Of a stretch of 64,000 nt of DNA, positions 28,135-37,104 are shown in pieces (position 1 is the stretch's first letter; every line of letters begins with the position of its first letter). Source of the stretch: Pseudomonadota bacterium. GTDB lineage: Bacteria; Pseudomonadota; Alphaproteobacteria; Rhizobiales; Xanthobacteraceae. The notes below the pieces were generated by a model that was not told the origin of the DNA, did no database searches, and worked only from the letters and a program-made list of their open reading frames with translations. The stretch is from assembly GCA_023387735.1 (NCBI GenBank), contig JAEWHP010000002.1, positions 186,001 through 250,000 of the forward strand, given 5' to 3'. The translations under genes and the position numbers were made by a program.

Positions 28135-29352
28135 ATGAAAAAATCCGCCGGGCTCTATCTTTCCGCCCGCGAGGCCTCCGCCGAACTCGCGATCTCGCAG
28201 GCGACGCTCTATGCCTATGTCAGCCGCGGGCTGATCCGATCGGAGCCGTCCGAGGATTCGCGCAGCCATCGCTACCGCGCCGAGGACGTCCGCACGCTGA
28301 AGGAGCGGCGCACCCCGTCGCCGGAGCCGCGCGGCCTGCGCAGTTTCGATGCCGATCTGCCGGTGATGGATTCCGCGATCGCGACCATCACCGAGAACGG
28401 GCCGATCTACCGCGGCGTCAACTGCGTCGATCTTGCCGAAGCCGACACGCTCGAACATGCCGCGACGCTGTTGTGGGACGTCACCGGCGTCGACCCGTTC
28501 GAGCAGGACAATTGCCCTGTCGTGTCGGACGAAATGCGCGCCGTCGCCGACGCCACCCGTCAGGCCAATGCGATCGATCGTGCGATTGCCGTGCTGGCGC
28601 TCGCAGCCAGCGCCGATCCGCGCGCCTACACTCGCGCACCGGAAGGGCGGGCGTTGCTCGGCGGCCGCATCATGCGGCTGGTGGTCGCGACCATGCTGAA
28701 CGCGAAATCATCGCCGAAACCACTTCATTTGCAGGTCGCGCGCGGCTGGGCGCCGGATCACAAGCACGCTGCGGACCTGCTCCGCCGCGCGCTGGTGCTA
28801 CTGGCCGATCACGAACTGAACGCCTCGACCTTCACCGTGCGCTGTGCGGCCTCGACCGGATTGAACCTCTACGACGCGGTCATCGCCGGCCTGGTTGCGC
28901 TGAAAGGCCCGAAGCATGGCGGCGCCGGCGTGCTGGCGGCGCAGTTGCTAAAGACGCTCGCCAATGGCGACGTCGCGCCGTTGATTCGCGAGCGCGTCGC
29001 GCTGGGCGAGCGTTTTGCGGGCTTCGGCCATGGCGTCTACAAGCACGGCGATCCCCGCGCGAAGGCGCTGCTTGCGGCGCTGGCGCGCTCAGGCGCCGAC
29101 CGCAAGTTCACCCATGAAATCCCTGAGCGCATCGCGGAAGCCACCGGCGAGTTCGTCAACATCGACTATGCGCTTGCGGTGCTGGTGCATACGCTTGGGC
29201 TGCCGCCCGGCCATGAATTGGTATTGTTCTCGATGGCGCGCACCGTCGGATGGATCGCCCACGCCTGCGAGCAATTGCAGCACGGCCGGCTGATCCGGCC
29301 CCGCGCGCGCTATGTCGGTCCGGCGCCGGGCCGCAGCCCCGTCCGGACCTGA
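28135..29352 (+). CDS. HTH-citrate synthase fusion protein
   Basis: This 405-residue protein opens with a MerR-like winged helix (about 5-58: LYLSAREASAELAISQATLYAYVSRG, then SRSHRYRAEDV), followed by a citrate synthase-like domain. Substrate histidines are kept in LKGPKHGGAG and GFGHGVYKHGDPRA, and the catalytic Asp in VNIDYALAV, but the Arg that normally follows the second His is Gly. There is no purine-rich ribosome-binding site before the ATG (AATCAATATG), and a TAA lies in frame just upstream, so the start is fixed and may be leaderless. A metabolite-sensing regulator of the divergent paralogue is likely but unproven. Confidence 0.85.
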   Translation: MKKSAGLYLSAREASAELAISQATLYAYVSRGLIRSEPSEDSRSHRYRAEDVRTLKERRTPSPEPRGLRSFDADLPVMDSAIATITENGPIYRGVNCVDLAEADTLEHAATLLWDVTGVDPFEQDNCPVVSDEMRAVADATRQANAIDRAIAVLALAASADPRAYTRAPEGRALLGGRIMRLVVATMLNAKSSPKPLHLQVARGWAPDHKHAADLLRRALVLLADHELNASTFTVRCAASTGLNLYDAVIAGLVALKGPKHGGAGVLAAQLLKTLANGDVAPLIRERVALGERFAGFGHGVYKHGDPRAKALLAALARSGADRKFTHEIPERIAEATGEFVNIDYALAVLVHTLGLPPGHELVLFSMARTVGWIAHACEQLQHGRLIRPRARYVGPAPGRSPVRT

Positions 29353-29969
29353 CGCCGACGCGACGCCCAGACGCCGAGCGCGACGATCGCGCCGGCGATT
29401 ACGGCCAGGATCCACAAATGTTTGCCGACGTGCTCGTGATGCGGCAGGCCGGCAAAATGGTGCAGCGCCGTGACCGCGAGCACGCCCGGCACCACATGCG
29501 CGAACGCCCAGGCGACCACCGCAGCGATGTTGACGGGGTAAAATCTGCCAGGCGGCATCCCGAGCGCGCCGGCCGTGACCGGCACGAAGGCACGGACCGG
29601 CGGCACAAAGCGGGCAAAAAACACCGCCAACGCACCCCATCGATGGAAAAAGGCCTCGCTTTGCGCCATCAAGCCCGGATATCCCGACATCGGCCAGGCG
29701 CTGAGGATTTCCCGTTGCGAGCGATGGCCGGCCCAGTACGCCGAGCCATCGCCGAGTGCGGCGCCGGCCATGGCCGCTGCCAGGACGCCCCACAATTGCA
29801 GTTCGCCGCCCGGCACCAGCGCGCTCAGGGCCAGAATAATGGTCGAGCCCGGCACCAGCGCGCCGGCGACAGGGACCGCCTCCAGCAGGGCCGCAAGGAA
29901 CAGCGTGAGATATGCCAGCCACGGGTGGGCCGACACGAAAGCAATCAGGGGATCGAGGAATGTTGTCAC
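29310..29969 (-). CDS. DedA family membrane protein
   Basis: The 219 residues start at a GTG (29967-29969) with AGGA six bases upstream. Several hydrophobic helices and the family motifs PVAGALVPGSTIILALSALV, GAALGDGSAYWAGHR and FFARFVPPVRAFVPVTAGALGM identify a DedA/SNARE-associated (VTT) protein. Members act in lipid-carrier recycling and membrane homeostasis. Its 3' end overlaps the end of the HTH-citrate synthase gene by 43 bases (convergent overlap). Confidence 0.92.
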   Translation of the reverse strand: MTTFLDPLIAFVSAHPWLAYLTLFLAALLEAVPVAGALVPGSTIILALSALVPGGELQLWGVLAAAMAGAALGDGSAYWAGHRSQREILSAWPMSGYPGLMAQSEAFFHRWGALAVFFARFVPPVRAFVPVTAGALGMPPGRFYPVNIAAVVAWAFAHVVPGVLAVTALHHFAGLPHHEHVGKHLWILAVIAGAIVALGVWASRRRQVRTGLRPGAGPT

Positions 29970-30270
29970 AAAGGTCCTGTCTCGGTGCGGCCGGCACGAA
30001 TTCCAGCTAACAGCTCCGGATCGCGCCTGAAAGGGTGCCTGGGCCGCAGATTTCAGCGGACAGGCCGGCCAATCGCGCAAAAGTGCAGCGAGATTTGCAG
30101 GGCAGCCCTCCAAAAACCTGACAGATGACCTATCTCAATGATAAGGCGAGGGAACTTTGATTGCGGCGCGGGCTTCTGCCGGCCCTTGCTCTCTGCTAGG
30201 TTTGCACAAGCCCCCATCCGCAGCCATTCAGCAAATTCGGTTTCGGGAACGCCCGGACCTCGGAGGATTG
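29970..30270. other. Non-coding gap between dedA and cobS
   Basis: These 301 bases between divergent genes hold no gene. I looked for a cobalamin riboswitch before cobS and did not find one. The dedA Shine-Dalgarno lies at the left edge and the cobS GGAGG at 30262-30266. Confidence 0.4.
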
Positions 30271-31269
30271 ATGACGACCGCCGCCATGAGCAAAGTTTCG
30301 GAGCCTGCCGGTATGCCCGACATGAAGGTGTCGGTTCGGCAGGTTTTCGGTATCGACAGCGATCTCGAAGTGCCGGCCTATTCCGAAGTCGATCCGCACG
30401 TGCCGGAAGTCGATTCGGACTACCGCTTCGACCGCGCCACCACGCTTGCGATCCTCGCCGGTTTTGCCAGGAATCGTCGCGTCATGGTCACCGGCTATCA
30501 CGGCACCGGCAAATCGACCCACATCGAGCAGGTCGCCGCGCGCCTCAACTGGCCCTGCGTGCGCGTCAACCTCGACAGCCACATCAGCCGTATCGATCTG
30601 GTCGGCAAGGACTCGATCGTGGTCCGGGACGGCAAGCAAGTCACGGAGTTTCGCGACGGCATCCTGCCCTGGGCACTGCAGCACAATATCGCGCTTGTGT
30701 TCGACGAATATGACGCCGGCCGCCCGGACGTGATGTTCGTGATCCAGCGCGTGCTGGAAGTCTCCGGCCGTCTGACGCTGCTGGACCAGAACAAGGTGAT
30801 CAAGCCGCACCCGGCGTTTCGTCTCTTTGCGACCGCCAACACGGTCGGCCTCGGTGATACGTCGGGCCTCTATCACGGCACCCAGCAGATCAACCAGGGC
30901 CAGATGGACCGCTGGTCGATCGTCACGACGCTGAACTATCTGGCGCATGACGAGGAAGTCGAGATCGTGCTCTCGAAGGCGCATCACTATCGCACCCAGG
31001 AAGGCCGCGACATCGTCAACAAGATGGTGCGGCTTGCCGATCTCACCCGCAACGCGTTCGCCAATGGCGATTTGTCGACGGTGATGAGCCCGCGTACTGT
31101 CATCACCTGGGCCGAGAACGCCGACATCTTCGGCGACATCGGCTTCGCGTTCCGCGTCACTTTCCTCAACAAGTGCGACGAACTGGAGCGGCCGCTGGTG
31201 GCGGAGTTCTACCAGCGCTGCTTCAATCAGGAACTGGCCGAGTCCTCGGTCAACGTGGCGCTCAGCTAG
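30271..31269 (+). CDS. cobS: Cobaltochelatase subunit CobS
   Basis: CobS is the AAA+ ATPase that, with CobT and CobN, inserts cobalt into hydrogenobyrinic acid a,c-diamide in aerobic vitamin B12 synthesis. It has 332 residues: an N-terminal region MKVSVRQVFGIDSDLEVPAY, Walker A GYHGTGKSTHIEQ, Walker B LVFDEYDAGRPDVM and the sensor region LFATANTVGLGD. The ATG has a GGAGG five bases before it. It is the first gene of a cobS-GNAT-cobT unit. Confidence 0.97.
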   Translation: MTTAAMSKVSEPAGMPDMKVSVRQVFGIDSDLEVPAYSEVDPHVPEVDSDYRFDRATTLAILAGFARNRRVMVTGYHGTGKSTHIEQVAARLNWPCVRVNLDSHISRIDLVGKDSIVVRDGKQVTEFRDGILPWALQHNIALVFDEYDAGRPDVMFVIQRVLEVSGRLTLLDQNKVIKPHPAFRLFATANTVGLGDTSGLYHGTQQINQGQMDRWSIVTTLNYLAHDEEVEIVLSKAHHYRTQEGRDIVNKMVRLADLTRNAFANGDLSTVMSPRTVITWAENADIFGDIGFAFRVTFLNKCDELERPLVAEFYQRCFNQELAESSVNVALS

Positions 31270-31272
31270 CCC

Positions 31273-31683
31273 ATGCCGAAAATTGCCGTCGAGCGCACCA
31301 TTGGAAAAACCAAGAAGGCGGTGCTCGGCGGACTGATCGGCTACAACACCGAGAAGATGGGGAAGCAGAAGTACAAGCGCCTCGCCATCTCGCTGCGCGA
31401 AGACGAAAAAATCGTCGGTGGCATTGTCGGCGAAGTCTGGACCACGGTGCTGTTTATCCAGCTGTTCTGGATGGAGCAGAAGCTTCGCGGCAAGGACTAC
31501 GGGACGAGGCTGATAAAGGCGATCGAAGACGAGGCAAGAGAGTTTGGGGCCACGCGGTCCTATCTGGATACGATGAGTTTCCAGGCGCCGGGTTTCTACC
31601 GCGCCTGCGGTTATGAGGAATTCGGTTCGATCGACGGCTACCCCAAGGGCGTCACCCGGCACTGGTTTACGAAAGCGCTATGA
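31273..31683 (+). CDS. GNAT family N-acetyltransferase
   Basis: The 136 residues show the GNAT fold with the acetyl-CoA-binding region LRGKDYGTRLIKAIEDEARE and the C-terminal strand segment SFQAPGFYRACGYEEFGSIDGYP. The gene starts three bases after cobS and its stop overlaps the cobT start (ATGA), so it is translated as part of the cobaltochelatase operon. The acceptor is unknown; acetylation of a chelatase subunit or of an unrelated small molecule are both possible. Confidence 0.9.
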   Translation: MPKIAVERTIGKTKKAVLGGLIGYNTEKMGKQKYKRLAISLREDEKIVGGIVGEVWTTVLFIQLFWMEQKLRGKDYGTRLIKAIEDEAREFGATRSYLDTMSFQAPGFYRACGYEEFGSIDGYPKGVTRHWFTKAL

Positions 31684-33581
31684 GCACATCCAATTCCAAA
31701 TTCCGAACCGGATCGAAGGAAGCGCCGACCGAACCGTTCAAGCGCGCCGTAACCTCTTGCCTCCGCGCAATCGCAAAAGCGCCGGAGCTGGAAGTGACGT
31801 TCGCGGCCGAGCGTCCGGGCCTCGCACCGGGCAAGGCGCGGCTGCCGGAGCCGGCCCGCAAGATGACCAAGCGCGATGCGGCGATCGTGCGCGGCCATTC
31901 CGATGCGATCGCGCTCAAGCTCGCTTGTCACGATCCAAAAGTGCACCGCAAGCTGATGCCGGGAAATCCGCAGGCGCGCGGTGTGTTCGAGGCGGTGGAG
32001 CAGGCCCGCGTCGAGGCCATCGGTTCGCGCCGGATGGCGGGCGTGGCGAAGAATCTCACGGCGATGCTCGACGATCATTTCCATCGCGGCAAGTACGATG
32101 AAATCACCGACCGCGCCGATGCGCCGCTGTCGGACGCGCTGGCGATGCTGGTGCGCGAACGTCTGACGGGGCTCGCGCCGCCGGCGGCCGCGAAAAAGAT
32201 GGTCGATCTCTGGCGACCGGCGCTGGAAGACAAGATCGGCGCCCGGCTCGACCAGCTGAGCCGCGTCACCGAGGACCAGGCGAAATTCGGCGATCTCGTG
32301 CACGACCTGCTGACGGCGCTCGACCTCGGCGACGACCGCGATGCGGACGCCGACGACGACGAAAACCAGGACGAGAACCAGGACGGCGAGAACGATCAGT
32401 CGGGCGCCGAAGGTTCACCCGATTCCGACGCCGCGCAGGAAATGAGCGCCGACCAGGCGGAAGCCTCCACCGACGAAATGTCGGATAGTGCCATGGAGAG
32501 CGCGCAGGCTTCCACGTCGGACACGTTCGACGACGGCGAACTCGGCGACGACGAGACCCCGGGCGAGGCGACGCGGCCGAATACGCGCGGCGCCAACGAG
32601 CCGCGCGGGCCGGAATATCATGCCTTTGCGCCGAAGTTCGACGAGGTCATCGCGGCCGAAGACCTCTGCGACCATGACGAGCTCGAACGGCTGCGCTCTT
32701 ATCTCGACAAGCAGCTCGCGCATCTGCAGGGCATCGTCGCACGGCTGGCCAACCGGCTGCAGCGCCGCCTGATGGCGCAGCAGAACCGCGCCTGGGAGTT
32801 CGACCTCGAGGAAGGCATTCTCGATCCGGCGCGGCTGTCGCGCGTCGTTACCGATCCCTATCACCCGCTGTCCTTCATGCATGAGAAGGAAGCGACCTTC
32901 CGCGATACCGTGGTGACGCTGCTGCTCGACAATTCCGGTTCGATGCGCGGTCGCCCCATCACGGTGGCGGCGACCTGCGCCGATATTCTCGCGCGCACGC
33001 TGGAGCGCTGCGGCGTCAAGGTCGAGATTCTCGGCTTCACCACGCGTGCCTGGAAGGGCGGGCAGTCGCGCGAGGCATGGCTCGCCGCCGGCAAGCCGGC
33101 CAATCCCGGCCGGCTGAACGATCTGCGCCACATCATCTACAAATCCGCCGACGCGCCCTGGCGGCGCGCGCGCAAGAATCTCGGTCTGATGATGCGCGAA
33201 GGCCTGTTGAAGGAAAACATCGACGGCGAGGCGCTGGACTGGGCCCACAAGCGGCTGCTCGGTCGGCCCGAGCAGCGCAAGATCCTGATGATGATTTCGG
33301 ACGGTGCGCCGGTCGACGATTCCACGCTGTCGGTCAATCCCGGCAACTACCTCGAGCGGCATCTGCGTCACATCATCGAGGAGATCGAGACCCGTTCGCC
33401 GGTCGAACTGATCGCGATCGGAATCGGCCACGACGTCACGCGCTATTATCGTCGTGCCGTTACCATCGTCGATGCCGAGGAACTCGGCGGCGCCATCACC
33501 GAGAAGCTCGCCGAACTGTTCAGCGAGACCCACGGCGCCGCGCCCGCGACGACCCACCGGCCGCGCCGCCTGCATTCGTAG
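31680..33581 (+). CDS. cobT: Cobaltochelatase subunit CobT
   Basis: This partner of the CobS AAA+ ring has 633 residues. An N-terminal helical domain is followed by a long acidic Asp/Glu/Gln-rich linker (about 218-310) and a C-terminal VWFA domain with a MIDAS-type motif (TLLLDNSGSMRGRPI near residue 420). This layout is typical of CobT. It overlaps the GNAT gene by four bases. The next gene starts three bases after its stop, so the operon may continue. Confidence 0.97.
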   Translation: MSTSNSKFRTGSKEAPTEPFKRAVTSCLRAIAKAPELEVTFAAERPGLAPGKARLPEPARKMTKRDAAIVRGHSDAIALKLACHDPKVHRKLMPGNPQARGVFEAVEQARVEAIGSRRMAGVAKNLTAMLDDHFHRGKYDEITDRADAPLSDALAMLVRERLTGLAPPAAAKKMVDLWRPALEDKIGARLDQLSRVTEDQAKFGDLVHDLLTALDLGDDRDADADDDENQDENQDGENDQSGAEGSPDSDAAQEMSADQAEASTDEMSDSAMESAQASTSDTFDDGELGDDETPGEATRPNTRGANEPRGPEYHAFAPKFDEVIAAEDLCDHDELERLRSYLDKQLAHLQGIVARLANRLQRRLMAQQNRAWEFDLEEGILDPARLSRVVTDPYHPLSFMHEKEATFRDTVVTLLLDNSGSMRGRPITVAATCADILARTLERCGVKVEILGFTTRAWKGGQSREAWLAAGKPANPGRLNDLRHIIYKSADAPWRRARKNLGLMMREGLLKENIDGEALDWAHKRLLGRPEQRKILMMISDGAPVDDSTLSVNPGNYLERHLRHIIEEIETRSPVELIAIGIGHDVTRYYRRAVTIVDAEELGGAITEKLAELFSETHGAAPATTHRPRRLHS

Positions 33582-33584
33582 CGC

Positions 33585-34652
33585 ATGCGTTCGCTCATCG
33601 GCCGCCGCCGCCTTCTCAAATATGCAGCGGCGGGGCTCTCGGTAGCGGCGACATCAGGCGTGAGGGCGCAGACCGCCGTTCAGCCGCGGCCGAAGCAGGC
33701 GCCTCCGGACGAGTACGCGGTCAGCTCGGCGGTTTCGATCGACGTCAATGCCCGGCCGATCGCCTCGTTCGACACCCGCGACCGCGCGCGAGTCCGCTTT
33801 GGTGCTTTGGAATTTCGCAGCGGGCTCATCCTGACCTCGCGGTTTCGTGGCTTTGGCGGACTGTCCGGCCTGCGGCTGGATGCCAAGGGCGAACGCTTCA
33901 TCGCCATCAGCGACAAGGGTGGCTGGTTCACCGGCCGCATCGTCTACAAGGGCCGCGAGATGACCGGGCTCGACGATGTCGAGGCCGCGCCGATGCTCGG
34001 GCCCGACGGCAAGCCGATCACGTCGCGCGGCTGGTTCGACACCGAGGCGCTCGCGCTCGACGGGTCGCTGGTCTATGTCGGCATCGAACGCGTCAACCAG
34101 ATCCTGCGCTTCGACTTCGCAAAGGGGTTTACACGTGCCCCCGGCGAACCGGTTCAACTGCCGCCGGGCGCGCGCAGGCTGCCCTACAACAAGGGGATCG
34201 AGGCGCTGGTGATGGTGCCGAAAGGCCAGCCCATGGCGGGATCGTTGATCGCTATCTCGGAGCGCGGCCTCGATGCGCAGGGCAACATCGCGGCCTTCCT
34301 CATCGGCGGCAAGACGCCGGGTCCGTTCAGCGTTCGCCGCAGCGAAAGCTTCGACGTCAGCGATGCGGTGCTGCTGCCGTCGGGCGATCTCTTGCTGCTC
34401 GAGCGGAAATTTTCCTGGCTCGGCGGCATCGGCATCCGGATCCGCCGCATTCCCCTGGCCTCCGTCACGCCTGGCGCCGTCGTCGACGGTCCCCCTATAT
34501 TCAGCGCCGATCTCGGCAACGAGGTCGACAATCTGGAAGCCATCGATGCCCACGTAACGCCGGAGGGCGAGACGGTGCTGACGCTGGTCTCGGACGACAA
34601 TTTTTCGCTGATACAGCGTAATCTGCTGCTGCAGTTCACGCTGGTGGAGTAG
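33585..34652 (+). CDS. Esterase-like activity of phytase family protein, exported
   Basis: The 355-residue protein has a twin-arginine-like signal (RRRLLKYAAAGLSVAATSGVRA) and a beta-propeller-type phytase-like domain: FRGFGGLSGLRLDAKGERFI, WFDTEALALDG, YNKGIEALV and NLEAIDAHVTPEGETVLTLVSDD are family landmarks. Substrate is unknown. It lies three bases after cobT on the same strand and may share its transcript, without an obvious link to cobalamin. Confidence 0.88.
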   Translation: MRSLIGRRRLLKYAAAGLSVAATSGVRAQTAVQPRPKQAPPDEYAVSSAVSIDVNARPIASFDTRDRARVRFGALEFRSGLILTSRFRGFGGLSGLRLDAKGERFIAISDKGGWFTGRIVYKGREMTGLDDVEAAPMLGPDGKPITSRGWFDTEALALDGSLVYVGIERVNQILRFDFAKGFTRAPGEPVQLPPGARRLPYNKGIEALVMVPKGQPMAGSLIAISERGLDAQGNIAAFLIGGKTPGPFSVRRSESFDVSDAVLLPSGDLLLLERKFSWLGGIGIRIRRIPLASVTPGAVVDGPPIFSADLGNEVDNLEAIDAHVTPEGETVLTLVSDDNFSLIQRNLLLQFTLVE

Positions 34653-34714
34653 CCCGGCCGGCCAATAACGGAACGGTTCTTGCAATGCTGCGGGCGATGA
34701 AACCGGAGCTTTCG

Positions 34715-35677
34715 ATGAACAACTTTCTTCGCGTTATTTGCGTATTGGCCGGCTTTTGCACGGCTACGGCTGCACAGGCACAGGGCTGGCCGACCCGGCT
34801 GATCAAGGCGACCATTCCGTTCGGCGCCGGCAGCGCGGCCGACGTTGTGCCGCGGCTGGTGTTCGAACGCATCTCGGCCGAACTTGGCCAGCCGATCGTG
34901 ATCGAAAACCGTGCCGGCGGCGGCGGTACGGTCGGCTCGGCGCTGGTCGCGAAGGCCGATCCCGATGGCTACAGCATTCTCGCCCAGTCATCGGCGCTGG
35001 CGATTTCGCCGGCCATTTTCCCGAGCACGACCTTCGATCCCACCCGCGACCTCGCCTCGGTGCTGATGATCGGATCCAGCGCCAATGTGATGATCGTGCC
35101 GAACGCACGGCCCTGGAAAACCGTTCAGGACTTCATCGCGGACGCCAAGGCCAAGCCCGGCTCGATCTCGTTCGGCTCGGTCGGCATCGGCAGCGCCGTG
35201 CATATCACCACCGAAAAATTCCGTTTTGCTGCCGGCATCGAGGCGACGCATATTCCCTATCGCTCCGGTCCGGAAGTGATCACCGACATCATCAGCGGGC
35301 GGATCGACCTGTATTTCTGCCCGCTTTCGACTGCGCTGCCCCTGATCCGCGATGGCCAGGTGCGCGCGCTCGTGGTCTCGACGGCGAAACGTGCGCCCGA
35401 TCTGCCCGACGTGCCGACGCCAACAGATATCGGCTTGAAGGATGCCGACAGCGCGATCTGGTTCGGCATGTTCGTGCCGGCGAAGACGCCGCGCGACATC
35501 GTCGAGAAACTGTATGCGGCCGGCGAGAAGGTGCTGGCCGATCCGGCGATGCAGGCAGGTCTGAAAAAGCTCGGAATCGAACCGATGCCGATGAAGCCGT
35601 CCGAGATGGACGACTTCGTCAAGCGCGAGACCGCAGCCAATCTGGAACTGGTGAAGGCTGCCGGCATCAAGCCATGA
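34715..35677 (+). CDS. Tripartite tricarboxylate transporter substrate-binding protein (Bug/TctC family)
   Basis: This is a 320-residue periplasmic binding protein. The chosen ATG has GGAG six bases before it and yields a clean signal peptide (MNNFLRVICVLAGFCTATAAQA, cut near AQA). Family motifs WPTRLIKATIPFGAGSAADV, IENRAGGGGTVGS and HIPYRSGPEVITDIISGRIDLYF are clear. No TctA/TctB membrane genes are nearby, so it is an orphan binding protein, as is common in this family. An in-frame ATG at 34685 would add ten residues and lacks a good ribosome-binding site. Confidence 0.93.
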   Translation: MNNFLRVICVLAGFCTATAAQAQGWPTRLIKATIPFGAGSAADVVPRLVFERISAELGQPIVIENRAGGGGTVGSALVAKADPDGYSILAQSSALAISPAIFPSTTFDPTRDLASVLMIGSSANVMIVPNARPWKTVQDFIADAKAKPGSISFGSVGIGSAVHITTEKFRFAAGIEATHIPYRSGPEVITDIISGRIDLYFCPLSTALPLIRDGQVRALVVSTAKRAPDLPDVPTPTDIGLKDADSAIWFGMFVPAKTPRDIVEKLYAAGEKVLADPAMQAGLKKLGIEPMPMKPSEMDDFVKRETAANLELVKAAGIKP

Positions 35678-35797
35678 GGCGTCCGGCCGCAGCGCATCAA
35701 ACCGTGAGGGGTGGGTTGCGGCCGGAGCGGGTTGAGGAGGGGGAAGCTGCTCGCTACACATTGAGGGTCGCTTCCCCTCCGGTCCGGACCCCATCCC

Positions 35798-36904
35798 ATG
35801 AGCGCCCTGTTTACCCCGATCAAGCTGCGCGGCCTGACGCTGCCCAACCGCATCATGGTGGCGCCGATGTGCCAGTACTCGTCCGTCGACGGCGAGGCCA
35901 ATGACTGGCACTTCACCCACATTAACTCGCTGGCGCTGTCGGGGGCGGGGATTTTCTGCATCGAGGCGACCGCCGTCGAGCCGAGCGGGCGGATCACGCC
36001 GGGTTGTCTCGGCCTCTACAACGACGCCACGGAAGCGGCGCTGAAGCCGATCCTGGCCTCGGTGCGCAAGCGCTCGAAGGCCGCCGTGATGATCCAGCTC
36101 GCCCATGCCGGCCGCAAGGCGTCGAGCCACAAACCCTGGGACGGCGGGCAACTGATCCCGGTGGCCGAAGGCGGCTGGCGGGTGGAAGGCCCTTCGGCTA
36201 TCCCGCACAAGGAAGGCGAGACGCCGCCGCTGGCATTCGACGCGGCCGGCCTGAAGCGCGTGCGCGAGGCATTTGTCGCCGCCACCCGGCGGGCCGAACG
36301 GCTCGGCATCGACGCCATCGAGGTGCATTCCGCCCACGGCTATCTGCTGCACCAGTTCCTGTCGCCGGTCGCCAACCAGCGCACCGATGCGTATGGCGGC
36401 TCGCTGGCGAACCGCATGCGCTTTCCGCTCGAAGTGTTCGACGCCGTACGCGCGGCGTTTCCGGCGGACAAGCCCGTGGGCATCCGCGTGTCCTCGACCG
36501 ACTGGGTCGAGAACGGCTGGGATCTGGCGCAGACCATCGAATTCGCCCACGAACTGAACGGCGTCGACTGGATCGATGCGTCCTCGGGCGGTGTCTCGCC
36601 GTTGCAAAAGATTCCGCTTGGCCCCGGCTACCAGGTGCCGTTCGCACAGGCGATCAAGGAGGCGACCGGGCTCACCACCATTGCCGTGGGCCTGATCACG
36701 GAGCCGAAGCAGGCCGAGGAGATCGTGGCCTCCGGCAAGGCCGACATGGTCGCGCTGGCGCGCGGCATGCTCTACGACCCGCGCTGGGGCTGGCACGCCG
36801 CGGCCGAACTCGGCGGCCAGGTCGAAGCCCCGCCGCAATACTGGCGCTCGCAACCCTCGACGCAAAAGGCGCTGTTCGGCGCCACCACCTTCGGAACGAG
36901 GTAG
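35798..36904 (+). CDS. NADH:flavin oxidoreductase (old yellow enzyme, YqjM-like)
   Basis: The 368 residues form an FMN-dependent TIM barrel that reduces activated C=C bonds. MVAPMCQYSS carries the cysteine typical of the YqjM-like (thermophilic-like) class; IQLAHAGRKASSHKPWDGG, EVHSAHGYLLHQFLSPVANQRTD in two blocks, and GKADMVALARGMLYDPRW are further family signatures. It stands alone, about 120 bases after the tricarboxylate-binding protein gene. The physiological substrate is unknown. Confidence 0.93.
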   Translation: MSALFTPIKLRGLTLPNRIMVAPMCQYSSVDGEANDWHFTHINSLALSGAGIFCIEATAVEPSGRITPGCLGLYNDATEAALKPILASVRKRSKAAVMIQLAHAGRKASSHKPWDGGQLIPVAEGGWRVEGPSAIPHKEGETPPLAFDAAGLKRVREAFVAATRRAERLGIDAIEVHSAHGYLLHQFLSPVANQRTDAYGGSLANRMRFPLEVFDAVRAAFPADKPVGIRVSSTDWVENGWDLAQTIEFAHELNGVDWIDASSGGVSPLQKIPLGPGYQVPFAQAIKEATGLTTIAVGLITEPKQAEEIVASGKADMVALARGMLYDPRWGWHAAAELGGQVEAPPQYWRSQPSTQKALFGATTFGTR

Positions 36905-36920
36905 CAGCATACGCCGCGCG

Positions 36921-37002
36921 GTCATTCCGGGGCGATGCGAAGCATCGAACCCGGAATCTCGAGATTCCGGGTCTGGTGCTGGCGCACCATCCCGGAATGA
37001 CG
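36921..37002. repeat. CATTCCGGGGCGATGCG-type palindromic repeat, copy 3
   Basis: A full copy with the central CCGGAATCTCGAGATTCCGG palindrome and outer arms GTCATTCCGG/CCGGAATGAC. It starts 16 bases after the oxidoreductase stop. Confidence 0.9.
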
Positions 37003-37104
37003 ACCAACTCTTATTGTCATATCTCGGCCACACGCCGGGGGTGCTATGCTTGTGCTGGCGCGCGACAGACGCGCTTTCAAATAAACACATAGCGAGGACG
37101 CCCC

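Noticed and set aside
29970..30270. Cobalamin riboswitch upstream of cobS
   Set aside because: No recognisable B12-box or fitting stem arrangement was found.
35660..35725. Short duplication GCATCAAGCCATGAGG / GCATCAAACCGTGAGG behind the tricarboxylate-binding protein gene
   Set aside because: Only about 16 bases with mismatches, across the stop codon; too weak to treat as an element.
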